NCBI GenBank assembly: GCA_958510875.1
Contig: OY294067.1
Location: 235,518,361-235,582,360 of the forward strand
Direction: 5' to 3'
DNA from: Endomychus coccineus
Lineage: Eukaryota > Arthropoda > Insecta > Coleoptera > Endomychidae
Length of the DNA: 64,000 nt
Shown: positions 9,843-21,350 of the stretch, one piece after another
Numbering within the stretch: position 1 is the first letter of the stretch
How the letters are laid out: every line of letters begins with the position of its first letter
The notes under the pieces: generated by a model
The model's database searches: none
Told to the model about the DNA's origin: nothing
The model's input: only the letters and a program-made list of their open reading frames with translations
Translations under genes and position numbers: made by a program

Positions 9843-12640
9843 TTTGTAACGGGTCGCCGGTGTTTTGTAAAGAACTCTGTAATGAACAGATAAGAACTCT
9901 TTTCGGTTAGGAATCTTTACCGATGATATCTCAGTGACATCTATGCGTCCAATAACATCGATTATTGTAATTAGTTTCCGCAGATTCGATAGCGCGACTA
10001 TCGTGTGGAGGGGAAGATATCAGAACGGAAATCTCAAGCGGTCATTGTGGTGACAGTGTTGATCTAGGTACGTTGATTTTCAATAATTTTCTGTTTTTTA
10101 ATCATTTTGTAAATTTTGCTACTGAAATATAACTAACCTCAGGGACCCCTTTTATTTGATCTGTTTCTGTAATTAGAATACTGGATGTTCAGTCCCTGAT
10201 TAGGTTATTTTTCAGTGGAGGTAATTAACATACTAACCTTACGACACTGCACGCAACCAATTTGCGTTTAGCATATTTCAATCATAATCTTTTTCATCTC
10301 TGCACAAATATTTGTAATTTTTATACGTAAACATTCTAACGAGACGTAGGCAGATTACAGTGATAGTATTTTCTTGTCCCATTTGTGTTTAACCCCACAT
10401 TTAGCACGTGGTAGTTTTGAGTGATTCCTTTGAATCGCCATTTTGTAGACCTGGTTCATGAGAACGCAGGGTATGTCTTATCAGACTTAAAACGTGCAAT
10501 AATTATTGTGCGGGTATCATAAAGTAGGTATTCAATTACTGCTTATTGAATACGTAATAATCATGTCGGCTACGGTCATTCAGAGTTTAGTATAGATTAC
10601 AAACGTCAATTCTTATGTGCAATTTAATTCAAGTAATTCAGATTTGTGCTAATTGACAAATTCCAACATTTCAATTATTATCCTTTCAGTCTCATTTTTA
10701 ATTATTATCCTTTCAGTCACAGTTAATTATTTGCTAATTTAAGTATTAATTGTAATAATTTAATTCTTTCAGATTAATTTAGATTCTTGTCTAAATTGAT
10801 ATCTCTTCAAGATTTCAATTTTGTAATAGTGTTATTACATTTCGGGAAGATAACATAGTCAGTTGTGGAATCGTATGGTTATTCCAATTGACTGTGTTAC
10901 TCGTCCTTTGAACTTAGGTCAGGTTCTGTTCATTTTTTTGAAATTACAGGGTAAGAACAACTGAGGTGACTCTCTCCTTCTTCTCGAGACGGTTTTGTGA
11001 ATCTCCTGGCCGGACCGACATCCAGATCCATCAAGTTTCAAGGAGGGTAACATTTTTTAGTTTGAATGACCATAGTTTCATTTCTCTGATTGTGTTATTC
11101 AACTGAAGTTGTATTCCACTAATTTTATAGAACCTATTTTGAGGTTCATTTTAATTCTCAACATTAGATAATTTTTTTTCAATTAAATATTTAATTTCAA
11201 TCCATTAACGAAAATTGATGTTCATTTATTTAATTTATTTAAATTGTACCAAGTATTCAATTTCTTTTTTACCTTCGTTAATTATTAACCAACTTCTGTT
11301 CATTTTTTTGAAATTACAGGGTAAGAACAACTGAGGTGACTCTCTCCTTCTTCTCGAGACGGTTTTGTGAATCTCCTGGCCGGACCGACATCCAGATCCA
11401 TCAAGTTTCAAGGAGGGTAACATTTTTTAGTTTGAATGACCATAGTTTCATTTCTCCGATTGTGTTATTCAACTGAAGTTGTATTCCACTAATTTTATAG
11501 AACCTATTTTGAGGTTCATTTTAATTCTCAACATTAGATAATTTTTTTTCAATTAAATATTTAATTTCAATCCATTAACGAAAATTGATGTTCATTTATT
11601 TAATTTATTTAAATTGTACCAAGTATTCAATTTCTTTTTTACCTTCGTTAATTATTTACCAAATTCCGTTTGGAATTAATCAAATTGTTAAGTTGAGCTT
11701 GTATTATTTTTCTGAATTTCCATCAACTATAAAACCATCTCGTAATGCCTGTATTCTGGACTGTGAATTCATTTATTTTTGTAGTTATTTCTCAGCAGTT
11801 CGTGCTCAGGCAATTCACAAGTCTAGAATCACAGGGCACGTTTCACTACGAGCCCTGAGATTAATTACTTAATTTGAGCTAGTTGGGCCAATAAAAACGG
11901 ACCCAAAGCGGTCCGTTTCAAATTCCACATATTCAGAAATCCCACTCAAAAAATAGATATACTCGGATCCAACTACACCATTTAAGGTATTATGATGATG
12001 GACAAAGGGGGAGTTAGCGGGGAATGGGAATTTTAAGTTGGTAAACTTGCTTGTGACGGTCACTCATAAGTAAACACGCCACGGTGACTGTTTTGTATAC
12101 CTATTCTATTATCTACGTTACGTTAAAAAAGGTAATTTTTATAATAAAAGCTCATCTATAATAAAATTTTTAAGTTTTATTTTATACAAAAACCGCAAAG
12201 TATAATAAATGTCATGAAAAAAGCATTTTCAGTGTGTAGAATAAAATGACTTTGTGAATTTGCCGCATTCTTCCGACAGTTCGCCAACATCGCGAAGCCA
12301 AATAATATAACGAAGAATTGCATCAATTAAATATTCACTAATTTATCGATTTTTAACCTGAAAAGCTGAAAAACGAGCTCCTACATTATTTTTGGCATCA
12401 ATTTCTCTATCTTCTTGACCAATAAAAATAACTCGAAAGCATTCCTTTCAACATTTATTTCTAAAAAAATAGTCAGAAATCAACATTTGCCATAAGTTTA
12501 TGTGTTAAAACGTCGTTTTTTAAATGGACATTTTTCCAAATTTTTTCTGGAAACTTGGGTGAAACAAAGCTCTAAAATTCGTAGTCTAGTCTAAAGAATA
12601 TATTTCAATTATTTTTAGGCATCAAAAGCATTTCCGAGAT
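9843..12640. mobile_element. Unresolved insertion in the PLE
   Basis: About 2.8 kb separates PLE residues ...NGNHLEF from YKIAPF...VHRLL, which would lie roughly 40 residues apart in an intact element. The left border starts TGTAACGGGTCGCC, like an LTR start. The right border lies somewhere between about 12.07 and 12.64 kb, and I could not find a matching CA end or a target duplication. It holds no recognisable protein but contains a 370-bp tandem duplication. It could be a long LTR, a non-autonomous LTR element, or more than one insertion. Confidence 0.5.
10924..11663. repeat. 370-bp tandem duplication
   Basis: Positions 10924-11293 are repeated at 11294-11663 with only a few differences (for example TCTCTGAT versus TCTCCGAT near 11094/11464). 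The near identity implies a recent duplication inside the inserted element. Confidence 0.9.
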
Positions 12641-13247
12641 TTTGCATCATAAGACCTTAATTATAAGATAGCTCCATTTATAGTTTTGTTCATAGATTAT
12701 TGAAATTATAACAACGAAGTTGAGAAACTTCAGCAAATAGCGTTGGACAATGGTTACGACTAACCTTTGATCAATAATTCAATTTCTTACAAAAAAGGAA
12801 ATTGGAACGCAACCAAGTATCCAAATCAGAGCCACTACCTTCAAATAGCTCAGTAAAATTTAAAAGATTCACTTATCATCCTCCAGTAATTGATAAATTC
12901 TGTGATTTGTTTTCTGAATTTGCAATACAACCCGTTGATAGAAAAGTAAGAACAAGCTAAAAAACCGTTTAGGTAACACCTTTGATAACGTTTCCGACTT
13001 CGACAAATCCGGGATTTACTGAATCGATTGTGAGTCGTGTTCAATATGCTATGTGGGTCAAACTAGAAGGACTCGGCATGAAGATGATTTTGCACATATG
13101 AAGAAAAGTAATGGTGAAAAATCAGCGTTAGTCGACTATATTTTAAATACAGGTCACACATATTTCTCAACAAGTTTATCACTTTCAAAACACAGTAAAG
13201 ACAAATACCTAGGTAATTTAGGTCTGGAAATGTATAAACGAAATTAA
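12641..13247 (+). pseudogene. PLE third segment: RT end and GIY-YIG domain
   Basis: Pieces in order: KIAPF and VHRLL near 12665, then YNNEVEKLQQIALDNGYD near 12715, the connector typical of PLEs. Then come DKSGIY...IDCESCSICYVGQTRRTR and an open stretch to the stop with SALVDYILNTGHTYF and DKYLGNLGLEMYKRN. The last part is the C-terminal half of the GIY-YIG endonuclease, with YVGQT as the second signature. Several frameshifts lie upstream. A ribozyme remnant follows about 100 bp downstream. Confidence 0.82.
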
Positions 13248-13344
13248 GTACATTTCGATTTATCTCTAGCGGAGGGTAACCCCTTGTTTGTATTATTATC
13301 CCTCAATAGTATTTAAACAGTACATTTCTATTTCTAATTTAGTT

Positions 13345-13390
13345 CACTCTGATGATGGCTATTTGGTAGCTTGAAGGTAGATTAACTGAA
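13345..13390 (+). ncRNA. Decayed hammerhead ribozyme of the PLE
   Basis: CTGATGA at 13349-13355 is followed by a hairpin GGCTA-TTTGG-TAGCT (stem II) and then GAAGG where GAAAC is expected. Its place about 100 bp after the GIY-YIG stop matches the better-preserved ribozymes in this window. The damaged GAAA box suggests it is inactive. Confidence 0.55.
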
Positions 13391-14177
13391 TTTTTAGTGA
13401 ATGAGGGTAATTATTTATTATTTATAGTGCTATAGTCTATCCACAGTGTGAACTCTTTTATAGTTTAAAAATAAACTGAAGAGCTCTCACCTTTCTTTCT
13501 GTGAGAAACTCAGGCGGGTCAGTTAGGGCTTCTTACTAAGAAAATTTCTCTACAGAAGACCAACCGATTCACCTTCCTCCTAGCAAATTCTCCATTTGCC
13601 TGGGGGTAGCGTTATAACTTCGAATAAAACCATTTACTGTTATTTCGGAAATACATTGTTTTCTTTATCTTATATTACCGACTATTTTTTACGTTTCTAA
13701 TAACCATAAGAAATTTTCAATTTGTGTCATTTATATAAGTTTTAGCCTATGAAAAATTAATATGGTGGGAAAATTCCCGCTAAAAATTTCGAAGTATTTC
13801 ATTTTTATTGATTGACGTCAGATATCATAGGCCTGTATCCCCATACCAGTTTATGATCTATCATTCAAAAATAATGTACAGAATATCACACCAGGGCTCG
13901 AAAAATTCGAAAATGTATCTCCCGATATTTTCTCAAACATGTTGCCATTCGGCAACGGATCTGTCGAATTATTTTCAATTTATTCTCACTCTCTTGTGAT
14001 ATCACTCATGAAAATTGTTTTGTTTATTTGAGAGTTTCCATGTAATTCACTATATAATAAGCTAGAATTCCCTGTGCAATTATTAGAGGTCAGGATTGAT
14101 CTTTTTGATGATTTATGATGACTTGGATTATTTAACGTAGAAGTATCAAGATGAATTAATCGGAAAATTTAAACATA
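13391..14177. other. PLE tail and AT-rich DNA
   Basis: The first 70 bp (ending near CACAGTGTGAACTC) resemble sequence at 30598-30640 and 26408-26450 and probably belong to the PLE end. I see nothing recognisable in the remainder. Confidence 0.35.
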
Positions 14178-14245
14178 AGTGAGATTCGAATCCACATCCC
14201 TAGATGTCTAGTCCGAGTCCGTTACCAATTACGATACCCCGCTCA
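14178..14245 (-). repeat. tRNA-like sequence, probable SINE head
   Basis: On the minus strand an A-box-like TATCGTAATTGGTAACG is followed about 30 bp later by a B-box-like GGATTCGAATCTCAC. The D-arm pairs (TCGT/ACGG) and the T-arm is close to normal, but the anticodon arm does not fold correctly. This fits the Pol III promoter head of a tRNA-derived SINE or a tRNA pseudogene better than a working tRNA. Confidence 0.45.
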
Positions 14246-14602
14246 ATATTTACAAGAATATATTAATATCTGACAGGATAATAGGTCAATGAAGAATGTG
14301 TATGAATGAATTCCTCTTCATATATCAACTATTCACATAGGTTCATCTTAAGTTCAATGTTCTAGGATGAGGACTGTATAACAACTTTGGCTCGCAGTTA
14401 CCTTAGCAGCTGGTAATAGCAGTAATAATAAAGTAATAAACAAGTTTAATGGTTCTTCGCTTCATAGACCACAATTCCATTACAGTATTTGATGATGTTA
14501 ATCTAACGTGTGTCTAGTCTTTTTTTGCCATCTTATAAAGACACAACACTAACCGGATCATTAACATTTTAATAAACCTTTCCAATGTTTTGAAATCCAT
14601 TT

Positions 14603-15235
14603 TCGCAATGGAAAACTAGCATCTTCAGGATATCTGGGCAAATAGTAATCGCTTGCTGTTCACAATCAAAACATTAAAGTCAAGAGCAATAATTTCTGAG
14701 GAAATAGGAAACGTATCTTTCGTGGCGGATGATAATTGCTTAAAACACCTTATGGCTGAATAGGGAGCTGATGCTGTGCTATGGCTATGTAACAATGTTT
14801 CAGGTACATGTCGAAAATTATGCATTTGGATTAACTGTCCATGAAATATTTTGCAAATAACGATCATCTTGATGTACCAGTATTTGGCGATACATCTTTT
14901 CAACTTCAGCACACACTACAATGGCACGTTGTCTTACTTAACGAAATAGAATTGAAGTCATTATGAATTGAATGACCTTTAAATTGTAAATCATTACTTG
15001 ATCATCCTGAATCTGTTGCAGATCCATCAAATACTACCCTCAACTTTGTGGTTAAGAAAACCTTGCGTGTAACACCATGATGGGGGAGAAAATATAATAG
15101 CCTAATTCTTTTAAATGTTGCGTTGCTTTGTCTTTATGTATTCGTTCATAAATCTACTGTATTGAGTTTTAAATCAGATTCTGATTTGAACTTGCGTTCC
15201 AATTCTATTAGGCATTTAATGACGAATTGTATTAT
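14603..15235 (-). pseudogene. BEL/Pao retrotransposon RT fragment
   Basis: On the minus strand: FMNEYI near 15155, then YFLPHHGVTRK, TTKLRVVFDGSATDSG, AEVEKMYRQILVHQDDRYLQ and SAPYSAIRCFKQLSSA. These follow the order of the fingers and palm of BEL/Pao reverse transcriptases (PHH-V, TTKLRVVFDAS, ADVEKMYRQI, AP-ATRCL-QL). Stops and frameshifts occur throughout. LTRs, gag and integrase were not found nearby. Confidence 0.78.
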
Positions 15236-15299
15236 GACATTTCAAGGAAGTATAAGAATGCTGTACAATACTCTGTAATTAAAAATAACTGAATTCGAA

Positions 15300-15640
15300 A
15301 GTCTTGCGTAAATAGACATTTTGGTATTGAGATCAAGCAGAATGCGCCTAATTGTGCCCTGATTGAAAGACAATTTCAGACATATGGCTATCGATGGCGG
15401 CAATATTAGGAGGGTCCTTCCTTTGTGGATCCAAAGAGGAATTTTCTGCAAACATTGTAGTGGCCAGTGTGCCATCATCCTTGGTTAGGGGAAGGTATGA
15501 ACTGGAAGTGAAATTTCGACCAATTGGTTTGGCGAAAGTCCTAATGCCCTTTATGGTTTTTTGTGCCAAATACTTAAATAACTTTAGCACATGCAATACG
15601 CTATTGTTACTTCAACAGTTATATCTGGAGTAGTTATAGT
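15300..15640 (-). pseudogene. LINE fragment, linker before RT
   Basis: Minus-strand reading gives KTIKGIRTFAKPIG, FAENSSLDPQRKDPPNI, DSHMSEIVFQ and, after a frameshift, GTIRRILLDLNTKMSI. This resembles the linker and first RT block of Jockey/CR1-type LINEs (FAENSSLD, IRRILLDLNTKKSIGPDG). The reading stops just before the GPDG motif, and BEL/Pao sequence follows on the same strand. Confidence 0.65.
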
Positions 15641-15777
15641 ACAGTCATTTTATAGGTTTTTTTGAGATTTGGAAGTTTTTTTCCGGCTTTTGGTTTGAAT
15701 ATATAGAAAGTTAGGAAATTTTCCGTCGATTACGAAAAAAATAGTGACTGAAAACCTCCAATCAAGGAAAATGTCGT

Positions 15778-15782
<5 letters not shown>

Positions 15783-15818
<36 letters not shown>
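15783..15818. repeat. (TA)n microsatellite
   Basis: A short uninterrupted TA run at the inner edge of the left inverted arm. A second short run lies at about 15973-15990. Confidence 0.9.
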
Positions 15819-15821
<3 letters not shown>

Positions 15822-16131
15822 TTTCCGGGCTTTTCCGTTAATATCTTCAATACTATGCGTTTGAGAGAAAAAAGTTTCGAACAAAAGTTGTTCAGAATTA
15901 AATTTTACATAGGAATTGACTAATGCGATTTCAATTTTCATCGAATTTTCCACGCGTAGCATGGAAAAACCAATATATATATATATATATTTTCGAATAA
16001 ACACTACATATGACAGAAAATTACATTTTGCTGCTAAATATCGTATGATTATTGTAAATAAGGGTACATATCGTTATTGTAGTACATTAGAATTCAAAAT
16101 TTCCCGAAAAATGATCCAATTTTCCGGGTTA

Positions 16132-16529
16132 AGAAAAAAATTTTTTTTTTCAATTTTGGTGTATGATATATCGATTTATATGTTTTTAGGGCTCTAATAA
16201 CGAATTTCGACTCTTTTTGGTTGTGAAAACTCATAGAAAATATATATTTGGAAAATAGAAAATTCTTATTCATTTTTTTTTCAATCTTGGTGTATAATAT
16301 ATCGATTTATATGTTTTTAGGGCTCTAATAACGAATTTCGACTCTTTTTGGTTGTGAAAACTCATAGAAAATATATATTTGGAAAATAGAAAATTCTTAT
16401 TTATTTTTTTTTCAATCTTGGTGTATGATGTATCGATTTATATGTTTTTTAGGGCTCTAATAACGAATTTCGACTCTTTTTGGTTGTGAAAACTCATAGA
16501 GAATATATATTTGGAAAATAGAAAATAGA
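16132..16529. repeat. 131-bp tandem repeat, three copies
   Basis: A unit containing TATCGATTTATATGTTTTTA, GGGCTCTAATAACG and TTTGGAAAATAGAAAA repeats with a 131-bp period at about 16132, 16263 and 16394. The third copy is cut at 16530, exactly where PLE coding begins. Confidence 0.88.
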
Positions 16530-16530
16530 G

Positions 16531-18344
16531 TACGATGACAAAATTCGAACACTATTACAAGATGACCCTTACCAACCGATAGCCACTGACCCCACCACGT
16601 ACCTGGAGAAAACCACCAGAACAAAAATCAAGGCAAGCCAAATCGACAAAGAAGAACAACAGAGATTAATACCAAGAGAGAAATCGTCGAAGTGCCCGAA
16701 ACTGTACGGCCTTCCCAAGATCCATAAAGAAGGAGCTCCACTTAGGCCTATCGTCAGTTCGATAGGTTCACCTTTACAAGAGCTCGCAAAATTCCTAGCG
16801 AAGAAGCTACAACCCTATGCCGAAGAAGCCGAATCTTACGTGAAGAACGCAAGCCACTTCATCGAACGCATAAGGAACATAAAGCTGGAACCTGGCCACA
16901 TGCTCGTGAGCTTCGACGTCGTATCACTCTTCACTAATATCCCCATCGATGAGGCCGTCGGAATTATCCAGAAGAAATACCAGATACGAAAGGACATCAT
17001 CGAACTTACCAAACACTGCCTCAAAAATACGTACTTCATCTACAAGGACCAAAGATACAAACAAATTGAAGGGGCACCGATGGGATCACCCTTATCCCCA
17101 GTATTAGCCAACCTGTTTATGACAGACTTTGAAGAACGAGCCATCCAAACAGCCAGCCAAAAACCAAAACTATGGCTACGATACGTAGACGATACGTTTG
17201 TCATCTGGACTCACGGAGAAGCCGCACTGACAAAATTTCTGAGCCACATAAATAGAATTCACGAAAAAATCAAGTTCACAATGGAGATCGAGAAAGACAA
17301 CCAACTACCCTTCCTAGATGTTCTTGTGAGCAAGAGAAACGGCAGAATAGGACACACCATATACAGGAAACCAACACACACCAATCGTTACTTGAACGCC
17401 CAGTCACATCACCATCCAGCACAACTTCAATCCGTAATAAAACACTCATAACCAGATCAGACCGACTAACCGACAATGACCACAAACAACAAGAAATGCA
17501 GACAATACAAACCACGCTACAACAAAACGGGTTTACAAAAGACAATATCAGACGAGCACTAAGGCCCCGACGCCAGACTGATCGAACCACAGAAGAAGGA
17601 AAAGAAAAACCTGTCGCCAAAGCCCATCTCCCATTCGTCAAAGGTACTACAGAGAAGATCAGCAGAATCCTCAAAAAACACAACATTGAGACAAGTTTCA
17701 ACACGACAAGAAAGATTGGTCAAATACTGCCCAACGCTAAATCCAAAATAAATCTGGAAACACAAGTTGTCTACGAAATACCATGCAAAGATTGCGGAGG
17801 AAGCTACATAGGACAAACTAACAGAAGAATCAACATTCGACGTGAAGAACACCGCAATGCAGTCGCAAAGCAAGAAACAACATCATCACTTGCCGAACAT
17901 GTGAGAAAAACTTCACATGAAATCGATTTTAACAACACCCGAGTCCTAGCCAGCCTGGAGCACAAAAGAAAACGCATCATAAGAGAAGCTATCGAAATCG
18001 AGAAGCGACCATCAAATCTCAATACAAGAGATGATACACAGAGATTACCAACTGCTTGGAAACCAGCCCTTCAACCACCCAGGAGAACAGTCAACCAGAC
18101 TAATTCAACGGACCGACAAACTCGCTCGAACGCAACGAACCGGCAAAATCGCTCGAACGCAACGAACCGACAAAATCGCTCGAACGCAACAGACCAACAA
18201 ATTCAATCAGACGCATCAAACCGGCAAAATCATCCAGATGTAACAAGGATACATAAAACACCAACAGGATCAAGGGAGATCAGTTTCAAGTTAACTCGAA
18301 GCAGAGCAGCAGCCCTGAAGAGAAGACCTGAAGATGGCACATGA
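16531..18344 (+). pseudogene. Nearly intact PLE: RT plus GIY-YIG endonuclease
   Basis: Coding starts at the junction (YDDKIRTLLQDDPYQPI), so the 5' end is truncated. Frame 1 runs to 17451 with CPKLYGLPKIHKEGAPLRPI, SFDVVSLFTNIP, GAPMGSPLSPVLANLFM and WLRYVDDTFVIW (YVDD at 17182-17193), then QLPFLDVLV and IYRKPTHTNRY. A single frameshift at about 17440 moves coding to the second frame, which runs to 18344. That part holds the connector, the GIY-YIG block (VVYEIPCKDCGGSYIGQTNR, RREEH, SLAEH) and a tail of 9-residue repeats. Only one break was seen, and the DNA is visibly richer in G and C than its surroundings. It may have been recently active. Confidence 0.92.
18108..18242 (+). repeat. 27-bp coding minisatellite, five units
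   Basis: The PLE protein tail consists of five 9-residue units of the type TNRQNRSNA. The two central units are nearly identical at DNA level and the outer ones diverge. Its role is unknown; basic Asn/Gln-rich tails could bind nucleic acid, but that is a guess. Confidence 0.85.
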
Positions 18345-18364
18345 GATTGTGCCGAAACGTCGTC
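18325..18364 (+). ncRNA. Hammerhead-like core overlapping PLE stop
   Basis: CTGAAGA (18328-18334, fitting CUGANGA) is followed by a perfect 5-bp stem GGCAC/GTGCC with an 8-nt loop, then GAAAC at 18354-18358. The last codons (RPEDGT and the stop at 18342-18344) lie inside the motif. Stems I and III are weak here (GAC/GTC), so self-cleavage as a monomer is uncertain. Confidence 0.6.
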
Positions 18365-18459
18365 ATATCAACGGTTTCTATCGAAACCAATCTACGACAA
18401 CGCGGAATATATCCCGGCAACCCAATACAGCATACAACGCCCGCGGAAACCTGAAGCAG

Positions 18460-18579
<120 letters not shown>

Positions 18580-18710
18580 ACGACATTTTCCTTGATTGGA
18601 GGTTTTCAGTCACTATTTTTTCGTAATCTACGGAAAATTTCCTAACTTTCTGTATATTCAAACCAAAAGTGGGAAAAAAAGTTCTACTTTTCATAAAATC
18701 ACTGTACTAT

Positions 18711-20417
18711 TAGTAGATTGGTAACATTAATTTACAACAAGTCAAATAGTAGGTAACCCTATTTTAAATTAATCACTTTGTTTTGCTCCTATTTCCAGAA
18801 GTATTGTTGATATCTCCTATAATCAAGTTTAATCCCAGTATATTATTCTCAGCTGCTTCCAATTTTAGTAAGAGCCTCGTATCGATGCATATATAGCACT
18901 CTGAATAAGCTTCATAGTGTTCGAGCTTTGCTTTGGATAAAATTGAAATTAGTATACATGTGGGATTAGGATTTATCGTTAATAACTCATTCGAGGATGT
19001 GAGGAAACAATTGTTATATATTGTGAAAACTTGACTCTAGAATTAAATTAGAAACTTGCACTACTTAAATGATTTGAAACTTAAAAAATGAATGTTATTT
19101 AATTAAAATTTTCATCATTTGCCATATTTTACAATGGACGGAATCTACTGTTTTGTGAAAACCAATGACGTAATGAATATATTATGTTCTACAATTTCGT
19201 GCGAATCATGTAATCTTTATACATGTACTACAAAACCAGAAGTTTTTGTTAAAATATTTCACCATTTGTCATATTTGACAAGTTTTCCATATGATTTCCA
19301 CCGATTTATGGAAATAAATATTTTAATGGAAATATTATGGCTCTATATTTTGGTGTAAATTGTGCTTCACGTATCCAAAAAATCATAAGTTTATAATATT
19401 TCAACAAATTTTGAACAATTTAATACTTTGGTCGAGTCTGGCATATGAACAGAATCCACCGCTTTCCATTATATTATTTATATTTTATATTCAATAAAAA
19501 CATTCATTCATCGAAGAAAAAATTACGTCAAGTTTCTCACTTTCTTATTATTTATTATATAGTTATAATTAAATAGAACGCGCACTACATACATCTAGAG
19601 CTAATGTAACTTAATGGTTTCAACCTTGGATTCTAAACGTTTGGAACTTTAGAAAAAACGCAGCAAAAAATCTATTTTTCGACCAATAAAGTAGACGGTG
19701 TCCAACAAGGACTTTAAAATGTAAGAAACTGTTTGTGTATCGTGATTTTTCGAAGGACCTCGTGATTATGTGATTCACGTCGATGAATAATTTGATTTCT
19801 TTGTGATTCATGTTGCGATTGATTTAAACTGTTCACTCGAATGTAACAATTTATTTATATTCCTTATTTTAGATAATAACGATACAAAATCTTCCAGCGA
19901 TTGATCTGTAGGGATGTCAACAACTGATAAACTTCTAAACAAGGTTGCTATCCTTTTCAGGTACCTTGGATACATACAAAACTAAAATCATTTTTATATC
20001 TACACAGTCAAGGACCATACCCGTAACTCAACAGAAACATGTTATGAAATTTAGTAGAATAAATTAGACTGTATGGGTAAATAATTGGATAATCGATGAT
20101 TATTATTATTGAATAATGCTTATAAATTAAACATTAATTTCATTTAAGTAAATAAATTAATTGATGAGATCGTTGGAAAATATTTTCTATAATCACATGA
20201 TAAGCACAAAATAAATGTTTGATTTTGCAGTAGTTTTGTTTATTTGGGGTGCTAACTATGTGTCTAGGTAGCACCCCCAATAAAGCCATCCTTGAGGTTT
20301 CTAATTTAGGACAGAATTAGTAAAGTTGGCATTTGGCAACTTTATTCAATAGCACATAATTAGTATCAAATTATACATCCATAATATATTGGTTCATTTA
20401 TTTATCTTCATAAACAT
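18711..20417. other. AT-rich DNA with one short hairpin
   Basis: No coding signal recognised. At 20246-20277 a hairpin GGGGTGCTA...TAGCACCCC is present, with a decayed relative at about 22888-22918 (GGGGTGT...TAGCACC). Confidence 0.45.
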
Positions 20418-20832
20418 ACGTTGGAGCTTTTGGATTCTACCCAGAAGAAAGCTATTCGTTTGATGTCACACTTACGAGCTCATTGATATCTCTAGAACAT
20501 CGTGGAAAGTTGGGAAATCTTTCCCTTTTCCATAGATATTTCTATGGTCAGTGTTCATCAGAAATCTCGTCTGTTGTTCCACCACGAGAGATTCCAGATA
20601 GGTGAACTAGACGAGCTCAAACTAGTCACCCCTTCATTGTCAAGCTTGAAACCTGCCGAACTTCTTCCTACCAAACATCATTTTTTTTATCGAACAGCGA
20701 AGTTGTGGAACTCTTCACCTGATCAGGTCTTTCTCAATGCCTATAACCTCCGAACCTTCAAGAAAAGTACGAATGCCTATTTCGTCTCCCTACATTCCAC
20801 TGCTGGCTCACACGATGTTCTTCGAACATTAT
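20418..20832 (+). pseudogene. LINE RT C-terminal end (family A)
   Basis: Readable as LELLDSTQKKAIRLMSHLRA, then LEHRGKLGNLSLFHRYFYG, SEISSVVPPREIPDR, and after a frameshift at about 20690 FFYRTAKLWNSSPDQVF and YNLRTFKKSTNAYF. These are the closing blocks of CR1/Jockey-type RTs (QR-AIRL, LSLFYRYFHG, FRTAKLWNSLP, FK--V--YF). Related copies lie at 62080-62365 (minus) and 62698-63010 (plus). Confidence 0.8.
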
Positions 20833-21015
20833 AGGTTTCTCTCTCGTGTAATCAAAGTAAAAAAAAAAACTGTAGAATCTGTTCATACGCCAGACTCGAC
20901 CAAATTATTAAATTGTTCTGAATTAAAAGAAATATCATAAGCTTCCTGTGTTTTTATGCGAAGCACAATTACCACCAAATTATAGAACCATAATATTTTC
21001 ATAATAGTTATTTAT

Positions 21016-21114
21016 GTAATAAGGATCATAAAGACGATGATTATGGTACAAGTCGGCTACGCCTCGCCCGATAACACGACGTGTGTCATAATGATTGTTT
21101 ATGATTCGTATTAC
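21016..21114. repeat. Hairpin at left of Crypton
   Basis: Imperfect inverted arms of about 28 bp (GTAATAAGGATCATAAA at left, TTTATGATTCGTATTAC at right) surround a loop containing ATTATGGTAC at 21040-21049. The same ten bases recur in a hairpin right of the recombinase at 22461-22470. Confidence 0.55.
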
Positions 21115-21350
21115 ATACAAAATTTTATCTCATGCCATTTATATTAATACGTTTTCGAAAAATTAAAAACTGCATTTTTGACATGTCACAATGACAACTA
21201 TTTTTAAAGGAGTAAGTATATGTGTAGTTTCAAATATTAGTAGGTGAGTGAGCTGTGGTTTGCCATTTCCTTGACAACGTCAGGTTGTAACGGTAATATT
21301 TATTTATCGCTGTCAAACACAATTGTCACGTAGAATTTAATATAATTTAA

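Noticed and set aside
11235..11872. Short frames in the 370-bp duplicated block
   Set aside because: Repeated by the tandem duplication and low complexity; no protein features.
17276..17873. Minus-strand frames of 104 and 142 codons in the PLE
   Set aside because: Antisense to the well-supported RT and endonuclease.
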